Below are positions 1 to 5,622 of a stretch of DNA of 9,131 nucleotides, in pieces; the first letter of the stretch is position 1; each line of letters opens with the position of its first letter. A program made the translations under genes and the position numbers. Source of the stretch: Acidimicrobiaceae bacterium (GTDB lineage Bacteria; Actinomycetota; Acidimicrobiia; Acidimicrobiales; Palsa-688); contig JAUTXM010000121.1 in assembly GCA_030838025.1 (NCBI GenBank), positions 1-9,131 of the forward strand, written 5' to 3'. The notes beneath the pieces were generated by a model that worked only from the letters and a program-made list of their open reading frames with translations, had not been told where the DNA came from and ran no database searches.

Positions 1-829
1 CGCCGCCGCGGGCCGCACCACCGGCCGCATCGGCGGCCGCACCACCGGCCCGGGCCGCACCGGCGGCCGCACCGGCGGCCCCGGCCGCGCCGCCGCGGAC
101 GCGGAGGCGTTCATCGGAGACGATGCGCCCGTCACGCACCTCGATGCGGCGTTCCGCGGTGGCGCCGATCTCCTTGTCGTGGGTCACCAGGATGATGGTG
201 AGCCCCTCGTGGTGCAGCTCCTCGAGGAGCCCCATCACCTGTGCCGCGGTCTCGGTGTCGAGATTGCCCGTGGGTTCGTCCGCCCACACGATCTTGGGCT
301 GGCCCGCCAGCGCCCGGGCGATCGTCACCCGCTGCTGTTCGCCGCCGGACAGCTCAGGTGGCCGATGGTTGAGGCGGTGGCCGAGCCCGACGCGGGTGAG
401 GGTCGACTGGGCCGCCACCCGGGCCTTGCGGGGGGCGGCGCCCGCCAGCAGCAACGGGAGCTCCACGTTCTCGGTGGCGGTGAACACCGGGATCAGGTTG
501 AACGCCTGGAAGATGAAACCCATGGCCTTGGCCCGGTGCGCCGTCCGCCGGGCGTCGCTCATGGCGGTCAGATCTTCACCGTCGATTTCGATCCGGCCCT
601 CGTCGATCTCGTCGAGGCCGGACAGGCAGTTGAGCAGCGTCGTCTTGCCCGAGCCGGAGGGTCCCATCACCGCCAGGAACTGGCCCGCGTCCACCACCAG
701 GTCGATGTCCCGGAGGGCCTCGACCGACTCGGCCCCGGTCCGGTACACCTTCGAGACGCCCGATGCCACCAGGATGGGCGGGCGGGTCCCGATGGGCGCG
801 CCACTATGACGATCAACTTCGGTTTGCAC
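1..829 (-). CDS. ABC transporter ATP-binding protein, MacB/LolD-like (3' end off window)
   Basis: This is the cytoplasmic ATPase subunit of an ABC transporter. It would hydrolyse ATP to drive a partner permease, most likely of the FtsX/MacB type, which is not in the window. Numbering from the GTG at 829, the visible parts are Walker A GPSGSGKT (about 56-63), Q-loop Gln108 in FIFQAFNLIP, signature LSGGEQQR (160-167), Walker B VWADEPTGNLD (181-191, catalytic Glu185) and the H-loop His217 in LVTHD. The short TGNLD form and the overall spacing match the LolD/MacB/FtsE subgroup. The ATPase domain normally ends near residue 240 (VRDGRIV). Here it runs on into an Ala/Gly-rich repetitive tail that leaves the window with no stop seen. 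The GTG at 829 was chosen because a TANNNT -10 box lies 6 nt upstream, which suggests a leaderless message. An internal GTG at 769 would remove about 20 poorly conserved residues. The transported substrate cannot be told. Confidence 0.9.
   Translation of the reverse strand, partial: MQTEVDRHSGAPIGTRPPILVASGVSKVYRTGAESVEALRDIDLVVDAGQFLAVMGPSGSGKTTLLNCLSGLDEIDEGRIEIDGEDLTAMSDARRTAHRAKAMGFIFQAFNLIPVFTATENVELPLLLAGAAPRKARVAAQSTLTRVGLGHRLNHRPPELSGGEQQRVTIARALAGQPKIVWADEPTGNLDTETAAQVMGLLEELHHEGLTIILVTHDKEIGATAERRIEVRDGRIVSDERLRVRGGAAGAAGAAAGAARAGGAAADAAGGAARGG
11..80. repeat. GC-rich short tandem repeats encoding an Ala/Gly tail
   Basis: The 16-bp word ggccgcaccaccggcc occurs at 11-26 and 35-50. 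A variant, ggccgcaccggcggcc, occurs at 53-68 and 65-80, where its 12-bp core is repeated in tandem. Read on the minus strand in frame with the ABC ATPase, the repeats encode AGAA/GGAA-type units. The array appears to continue past the left edge. Such an array is prone to slippage and to misassembly. Confidence 0.75.
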
Positions 830-835
830 CCGTAC

Positions 836-841
836 AGAGTA
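836..841 (-). promoter_or_regulatory. Candidate -10 box for the ABC ATPase gene (leaderless)
   Basis: On the minus strand the hexamer reads TACTCT, which matches the actinobacterial TANNNT -10 pattern. The GTG start at 829 begins 7 nt after its last base, where transcription would be expected to start, so the message may be leaderless. No good TTGACA-like -35 box is seen at the usual distance (around 859-864), which would fit a promoter that needs an activator. This is a pattern match only. Confidence 0.35.
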
Positions 842-869
842 AAGGGTCGACCTGTTGGTGATGCCCGAT

Positions 870-891
870 TTCAGCTTTTGTTCAGCTTTGG
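870..891. promoter_or_regulatory. Tandem 11-bp direct repeat, OmpR/PhoB-type operator candidate
   Basis: Two adjacent 11-bp units, TTCAGCTTTTG (870-880) and TTCAGCTTTGG (881-891), differ at one position. A conserved TTCAGC head at exactly 11-bp spacing is the layout used by OmpR/PhoB-family response regulators; actinobacterial Pho boxes built on GTTCA repeats are the known example. The site lies in the divergent region between the ABC ATPase and pseudoprotease genes. It is about 30 bp upstream of the ATPase -10 candidate and about 140 bp upstream of the pseudoprotease start, so it could act on either gene. The repeat is seen directly; its role is inferred. Confidence 0.45.
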
Positions 892-1032
892 GTGGGGAGG
901 CGGGGGGCCGCCGGGGTGTGCGGCCGGCGCTGCAACCTCGACCGGATCGCCGGGGCGTTACGGTGGGCAAATGGGGACATGCAGCAGTACCGCTCGGATC
1001 CGTCGCCTCTGCACCGAGGATCAGGGGTCGTG

Positions 1033-1935
1033 ATGAACCGGGTGTCGGGCCGCTCGGTCCGGGAGCGGCTCGTCCCGCGCACCGCTGCGGGCGTGGCCGC
1101 AGTGGTATTGGCGGCGGCATTCGGCTCCGCCTTCAGTGGCGCCATCTTGTACTCCTACTACGAGTACCGGCTGCAAAAGACCAACGATCGCGTGAACACC
1201 CTGATCAACACCTACCAGAAGCAGTTCGAGAGCGCCTCTGGCGACCTGGCCAACCAGGCCAACCAGGCCAAAGCCCAGATCGACAGCGCGTTGGGGCCGC
1301 TGAATGCCCTGAGCGGCACCGCTCTCCAGAACCTCGACAAGAAGCTGGCGCCGTCTCTGTTCTTCGTTTCGACGCTCGATCAGAACGGGCAGGCGTCGGT
1401 CGGCACCGCGTTCGCCATCGCGTCGGATTCCAGCCAGACGCTGCTCCTCACCTCGTACACGACGATCGCGGCCGCGACCAAGAAGCCGGGACCGCCGGTA
1501 ACCGTCCGGCAGAGTGGTGCCACCACCACCGTGACGGTGTACAACTGGGACCCGACGACCGACCTGGCCCTGATATTGCTGCCCAAGGGCAACACGCCCG
1601 CCCTCCAGCCGGCGCCCGAATCGCCCGGGCCGCAGATCGGTGACCGGCTTTTCAGCGTCGCGGGCATCGGCTCACTCGGAGCCCAGGCGACTCAGGGCAC
1701 GATCAGCGACGTGTCGGCGCAGGGGGTTCAGCACACCGCACCCGTCGGACCGGCGTTCCAGGGCGGCCCGATGGTCAACGCCGAGGGCCAGGTCGTGGCC
1801 GTGGCCTCGCGGGGGTACGCCCCGTTGAACTTCCAGACCGACTCGGTGTGGTTCGCGCCCGTGATCCGGGCGGCGTGCAGCCGGGTGTTGACCTGCCCGA
1901 ACGGCACCCTGTCAGGGCCCGGCGCCCACAGCTAG
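1033..1935 (+). CDS. Membrane-anchored trypsin/HtrA-like protein, probably catalytically inactive
   Basis: This 300-residue protein appears tethered to the membrane, with its main domain outside the cell. A basic N-terminus (RSVRERLVPR) precedes one hydrophobic helix (about 17-40). An Asn/Gln-rich segment of likely coiled coil follows (about 43-100), then a trypsin-fold domain (about 105-290). Fold landmarks are the GTAFAI strand (124-129), LLLTSYTTIAA where proteases have LTxAHVV, DLALILL around Asp177, and FQGGPMVN where proteases have xSGGP. Of the catalytic triad only Asp177 remains: His is replaced by about Thr143 and Ser by Gln243. It is therefore probably a binding or scaffold protein and not a protease. 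Two Cys (282, 288) near the C-terminus could form a disulfide. The start could also be the in-frame GTG at 1030; the gagga at 1016-1020 lies 9 nt before that GTG and 12 nt before the ATG. The gene is divergent from the ATPase and convergent with the penicillin-binding protein gene. The ligand is unknown. Confidence 0.8.
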   Translation: MNRVSGRSVRERLVPRTAAGVAAVVLAAAFGSAFSGAILYSYYEYRLQKTNDRVNTLINTYQKQFESASGDLANQANQAKAQIDSALGPLNALSGTALQNLDKKLAPSLFFVSTLDQNGQASVGTAFAIASDSSQTLLLTSYTTIAAATKKPGPPVTVRQSGATTTVTVYNWDPTTDLALILLPKGNTPALQPAPESPGPQIGDRLFSVAGIGSLGAQATQGTISDVSAQGVQHTAPVGPAFQGGPMVNAEGQVVAVASRGYAPLNFQTDSVWFAPVIRAACSRVLTCPNGTLSGPGAHS

Positions 1936-1958
1936 CCCGCAGATAGCCCAGATAGCCC
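1930..1958. repeat. Short 9-bp repeats over and after the stop codon
   Basis: The unit agatagccc occurs twice in tandem (1941-1949 and 1950-1958). A one-mismatch copy, agctagccc, lies at 1930-1938 and contains the stop codon of the pseudoprotease gene. Each copy carries a TAG, in differing frames. This may be local duplication by slippage; no function is suggested. Confidence 0.55.
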
Positions 1959-1973
1959 AGGCTTAGGGGGCCG

Positions 1974-1989
1974 GGCCGACCCGTCGGCC
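1974..1989. terminator. Candidate hairpin between convergent genes
   Basis: The sequence ggccga-cccg-tcggcc forms a perfect 6-bp GC-rich stem with a 4-nt loop (or 7 bp with a 2-nt loop). It lies in the 59-bp gap between the convergent stops of the pseudoprotease and penicillin-binding protein genes. There is no T-tract on either side, so it is at best a factor-assisted or weak bidirectional terminator. Confidence 0.4.
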
Positions 1990-1994
1990 GAGTC

Positions 1995-4235
1995 TTAGGG
2001 GCGCGTCGTGCTGGTGGTGGTCGAGCCGAACACCGGAGGGATCGCGATGGTGGTCGATGTCGTCAGCGGGGGGATGGCGTTGGGTGCCACCGGACCCACG
2101 ACATAGGGACCGCCGAGAGGTGTGTCGGCCGGGGGAATCGGAGCCCCGGGGTTGATGTTGCCCCGCTTGGCGGCGTTCAACTGGTCGGTGAGTGACGCCA
2201 GCGGCGGTGGCTGGCTGAAATCGGTAGGAGCCACCTTGGCCAGCGACAGGTTCATGAAGTTCTTCCATGTGGTGGCGGGCACGGTGCCGCCGAACACGTT
2301 CCCGATGCCAGGCAGGACCATCGACGTGGACTGGTTGTTGGCGTAGCCCATCCAGACCGCGGTCGAGCGCGCGGGCGTGTAGCCGACGAACCAGGCGTTG
2401 GTGAACTTGCTCGTCGTCCCGGTCTTGCCGGCCGCGGGCCGGCCGATGTTGGCCCCGGTGCCCGTCCCCGACGCGATCACCCCACGCAGGACGTCGGTGA
2501 CGTTGTCGGCGATGACGGGGTCGATGACCTGGGTCGTGTCGGGCGCCTTGGCGATGTTGTCGACCAGAACCTTGCCGCTGCCGTCGATGATCTTCAGCAC
2601 CGGTGTCGGGACGGCGCGCAGGCCATGGTTGTCGAAGACGCCATAGGCGGACGCCATATCGAGCGGGGAAACGCCGACCTCACCGAGGGCATACGCCCCG
2701 CTGCAGGTGTGGACCTGGGAGCTGTACCACGCCGAGGTGATGCCGAGCTTCTCAGCCATCTGGGCCACCTGGGTGCAGCCGGTGTCCCGGATCAGCTGGG
2801 CGAAGACGGTGTTGATGGACTGGGCGGTGGCCACCCGCAAGGTGGCGCTGCCGCCCCCTTCACCCTCGTTGTTGGAGATGGTGCAGGGGTTGGTCGGGGT
2901 CGCCTTGCAGTTCGGAATCGTGTACACCCGCGGCGCCGAGTAGACCTTCGACGGCGGGATGCCCTCGGCGAAGGCGGTGGCCAGTACGAAGGGCTTCCAG
3001 GCGGATCCGGGCTGACGGCCCGCGATCCCGGTTCGGCTGGTGATGTAGTTGCCGTTCCAGCAGTCCGCGGGCACCTCGACGGTCACGGTGGGGGCGGGCT
3101 TGGGTTCACAGCCGCCCAGGGCCAGGTTGACCTGGGCATAGGCACCGGAACCGCCGAAGTCCCGGCCACCCACGATGGCGTCGACGAAACCCGTCTGCGG
3201 TTCGACCGTTGCCAGCGCCATCTCCAGCGGCGCCTTGGTTCCCTTGAGGGAATTCTGCACCGACTGGTCGGCTTCGGCTTGGACCGCGGGATCCAGCGTG
3301 GTCTGGACGCGCAGTCCCCCCTGGTACACCTGTTCGGGCCCGTACTTCTGGAGCAGGTACCGAAGCAGGTAATCGACGAACGCCGGGTACTTGGGCTTGT
3401 CCTGCTGGGGCGGGAAGACGTTCGTCGTGTCAGGAAGGGGGTCGGAGCCCGCGGGCTGGTTGGTGACGGGGGCCGCAGCAGCCGAGTCGTGCACGTCCTG
3501 GGTGATGAACCCCTGCTCGAGCATCTTGTCGAGTACCACCTCCCGGCGGGCCTCGGCCCCTGAGGGGTTCTCCCGCGGCGCCAGCGTCGTGGGTGCCTGG
3601 ATGAGCCCGGCCAGCATGGCCGCCTGGGGCAGGGTGAGCTCGCTGACCGGCGTGCGGAAGTAATTCTCCGACGCCGCCCCGATGCCGTAGCTGCCGTCGC
3701 CGAAGTAGATGGTGTTGAGGTACTGGAAGAGGATCTCGTCCTTGGAGCTGGCCCGGTCGAGGCGGCTGGCGAGAATGGCCTCCTTGATCTTGCGCGACAG
3801 ATCGCGTTGCCCGTTGGTGTAGGTCAACTTGACGTATTGCTGGGTGATGGTCGAACCACCCTGGACCGTCTTTTCGTTGCGCAGGTCGGCGAACAGGGCT
3901 CGCAGGCTGCCGCGGATGTCGACGCCACCATGGTTGTAGAAGTTGCGGTCCTCGATTGCTACCACCGCCTCCTTCAACACCGTCGGGATGTCTTTTTCCG
4001 TAACCGGTATGCGCTGGTCGAACTGGTGGAAGGTGGCGATCAGGTTGCCGTTGCGGTCGTAGACCTGGGTGGGCGCGATCGACACGATGGGCTTCGGTGG
4101 CGGAATGGTGGCGGGCAGCGGCAGGAAGATGAGGGCGCCGAGGATCGTGACGACCACCGCGATGGGGACGACAACCGAAACCGTGACGAGGAGGAGGACC
4201 GAATCGACGACGATCCGGGCCGGGCGAGGAAGCAT
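1995..4235 (-). CDS. Bifunctional class A penicillin-binding protein (transglycosylase/transpeptidase)
   Basis: This enzyme polymerises lipid II into glycan strands and cross-links their peptides on the outer face of the membrane. Numbering from the ATG at 4235 (746 residues), one membrane helix spans about 9-39. The GT51 transglycosylase follows, with catalytic Glu95 in AIEDRNFYNHGG and the QGGSTITQQ motif (125-133). The transpeptidase carries all three active-site motifs: SAWK (nucleophile Ser411), SIN (473-475) and KTGTT (from Lys603). After about residue 680 comes a Pro/Thr-rich tail ending in a TTTSTT run, with no PASTA domain visible. The family (PonA/PBP1a-like) is clear; the exact orthologue is not. 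The start is uncertain. A GTG at 4307 would add 24 residues, has a ggtgggg sequence 7 nt upstream, and adds a basic stretch suited to a cytoplasmic tail. That extension has more A/T at third positions than the rest of the gene. Further upstream the frame overlaps selA and is not used. Confidence 0.95.
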   Translation of the reverse strand: MLPRPARIVVDSVLLLVTVSVVVPIAVVVTILGALIFLPLPATIPPPKPIVSIAPTQVYDRNGNLIATFHQFDQRIPVTEKDIPTVLKEAVVAIEDRNFYNHGGVDIRGSLRALFADLRNEKTVQGGSTITQQYVKLTYTNGQRDLSRKIKEAILASRLDRASSKDEILFQYLNTIYFGDGSYGIGAASENYFRTPVSELTLPQAAMLAGLIQAPTTLAPRENPSGAEARREVVLDKMLEQGFITQDVHDSAAAAPVTNQPAGSDPLPDTTNVFPPQQDKPKYPAFVDYLLRYLLQKYGPEQVYQGGLRVQTTLDPAVQAEADQSVQNSLKGTKAPLEMALATVEPQTGFVDAIVGGRDFGGSGAYAQVNLALGGCEPKPAPTVTVEVPADCWNGNYITSRTGIAGRQPGSAWKPFVLATAFAEGIPPSKVYSAPRVYTIPNCKATPTNPCTISNNEGEGGGSATLRVATAQSINTVFAQLIRDTGCTQVAQMAEKLGITSAWYSSQVHTCSGAYALGEVGVSPLDMASAYGVFDNHGLRAVPTPVLKIIDGSGKVLVDNIAKAPDTTQVIDPVIADNVTDVLRGVIASGTGTGANIGRPAAGKTGTTSKFTNAWFVGYTPARSTAVWMGYANNQSTSMVLPGIGNVFGGTVPATTWKNFMNLSLAKVAPTDFSQPPPLASLTDQLNAAKRGNINPGAPIPPADTPLGGPYVVGPVAPNAIPPLTTSTTIAIPPVFGSTTTSTTRP

Positions 4236-4298
4236 CGTGCCCAGAGCTTCGCGCGAGCGGCGAACCCCGAGGGCCGCGGCTCGTGCAACAGGCGCCAA

Positions 4299-4304
4299 TA
4301 GGCT
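4299..4304 (+). promoter_or_regulatory. Candidate -10 box for selA
   Basis: The hexamer TAGGCT matches TANNNT and ends 7 nt before the GTG start of selA at 4312, which would suit leaderless or near-leaderless transcription. No convincing -35 box is visible 17 nt upstream, and no good Shine-Dalgarno sequence precedes the GTG. This is a pattern match only. Confidence 0.3.
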
Positions 4305-4311
4305 CACGTCA

Positions 4312-5622
4312 GTGCCCCACCGCCCGCCCTCGGTCGACGCCCTGGCCAGGACCCTGGCCGATGTCGACCTGCCCCACGCCCTCTTGGTCGACGCCGCCCG
4401 GGCGGCCATCGCGGCGGGCGATCCGGCGTCGGCCCGGGACGAGGCCGAAGCCCTGGCCGCGGCGTTGCTGCGACCGGTCATCAATGCCACCGGCGTCCTC
4501 CTGCACACCAACCTGGGCCGAGCCCCAGGAGCTCCAGCACCGGCGGGCGGGGGCAGCGGTACCGGACCGGTCCGCTACTCCAACTTGGAGTTCGACCTGG
4601 CGACGGGACGGCGGGGTTCGCGCCAGCGCCATGCTGCCAACCTGCTGGCCCGAGCGGCGGGCGCCGAGGCGGCGCTCGTCGTCAACAACGGCGCCGCCGC
4701 CATCCTCCTCGCCGTCACCGCCCTGGCGAGCGGCCGTCACGTCGTCGTCAGCCGGGGGGAACTCGTCGAGATCGGCGGCGGCTTCCGCGTCCCCGACGTC
4801 CTGGCGGCGTCGGGGGCCCGGATGATCGAAGTAGGGACCACCAACCGCACCGGGGTCGCCGACTACTCCGCCGCCGTCACCGCAGACACCGCCGTCATCC
4901 TCAAGGTCCACCAGTCCAACTACCGGATGGTGGGGTTCACCGCCTCGGCCACCGTCGCCCAGCTCAGCCACCTGAGCGGCCCCACCCCGGAGGGTCCGTT
5001 GATCGTGGCCGACATCGGCTCGGGCCTGCTCGACGCCAACACCCCGTGGCTCCCCGGCCCCCCACCCGCCTGGCTCCACGGGGAGCCCGCGGCCCGCCAG
5101 ACGCTGGCGGCAGGCGCCGCGCTGGTCACCTTCTCGGGCGACAAGCTGCTCGGCGGCCCCCAGGCCGGCGTCCTCGCCGGTCGTCGCGACCTGATCGAGC
5201 GCTGCGCCCGCCACCCCCTCGCCCGCGCCCTGCGGCCCGGCCGCCTGGTGCTCGAGGCGCTCCAGACGACGGCGCTCGCCTACCTCCGCCGTGACCTGGC
5301 GGCCCTTCCGTTCTGGGCCATGGCCACCCTCCCGGTCAGCGACCTGCGCGGGCGGGCACAGACCCTCGTCACCAACCTCCATCGCGCCGGTATCACCGTC
5401 GCCGATTGCGCCAGCGTCCCAGGCGGCGGTTCGGTGCCCGGCATGGAAATACCCTCGGCCGGCCTCCTGGTCGATGGCGACCACACCGCCGCCCTGCGCG
5501 CCTGGTGCCCTCCGATCATCGCCCGGGCCCACGACGGATCGACGGTCTGCGACCTGCGCGCCGTCGATCCCGCCGATGACCCGGCCCTCGAAACGGCACT
5601 GGCAGCCGTCACGCTCCCCTGA
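4312..5622 (+). CDS. selA: L-seryl-tRNA(Sec) selenium transferase
   Basis: SelA is a pyridoxal-phosphate enzyme that uses selenophosphate to convert Ser-tRNA(Sec) to Sec-tRNA(Sec) in the cytoplasm. The 436-residue product has the family hallmarks in order: PSVDAL near the N-terminus, RPVINATGVLLHTNLGRA (54-71), NLEFDLATGRRGSR (91-104), VVNNGAAA (123-130), SRGELVEIGGGFR (147-159), EVGTTNRT (173-180), KVHQSNY (198-204), DIGSG (234-238) and the PLP-lysine motif FSGDKLLGGPQAG with Lys278. It is shorter than E. coli SelA (463), mainly at the N-terminus. The GTG at 4312 is the only reasonable start, since earlier in-frame codons lie over the penicillin-binding protein gene. The stop overlaps the selB start by one base (TGATG), indicating translational coupling. 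One oddity is that residues about 72-87 are Gly/Pro/Ala-rich where relatives have a helix, and codon use there fits another frame (see findings). Confidence 0.96.
   Translation: MPHRPPSVDALARTLADVDLPHALLVDAARAAIAAGDPASARDEAEALAAALLRPVINATGVLLHTNLGRAPGAPAPAGGGSGTGPVRYSNLEFDLATGRRGSRQRHAANLLARAAGAEAALVVNNGAAAILLAVTALASGRHVVVSRGELVEIGGGFRVPDVLAASGARMIEVGTTNRTGVADYSAAVTADTAVILKVHQSNYRMVGFTASATVAQLSHLSGPTPEGPLIVADIGSGLLDANTPWLPGPPPAWLHGEPAARQTLAAGAALVTFSGDKLLGGPQAGVLAGRRDLIERCARHPLARALRPGRLVLEALQTTALAYLRRDLAALPFWAMATLPVSDLRGRAQTLVTNLHRAGITVADCASVPGGGSVPGMEIPSAGLLVDGDHTAALRAWCPPIIARAHDGSTVCDLRAVDPADDPALETALAAVTLP

Noticed and set aside
906..925. GC-rich inverted repeat ggccg/cggcc in the divergent intergenic region
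   Set aside because: It is only a 5-bp stem with a 10-nt loop in DNA of very high GC, which is expected by chance.
959..964. TACGGT as -10 box for the pseudoprotease gene
   Set aside because: It matches TANNNT, but there is no -35 box and it lies about 70 bp from the start codon, so it is too weak to call.
123..1033. Plus-strand open frames opposite the ABC ATPase
   Set aside because: They are antisense to a clear ATPase with all nucleotide-binding motifs and encode no recognisable domain.
4308..4511. Upstream extension of the penicillin-binding protein to the ATG at 4511
   Set aside because: It would cover the selA start in antisense, and the added residues are low-complexity Ala/Ser/Arg with no family similarity.
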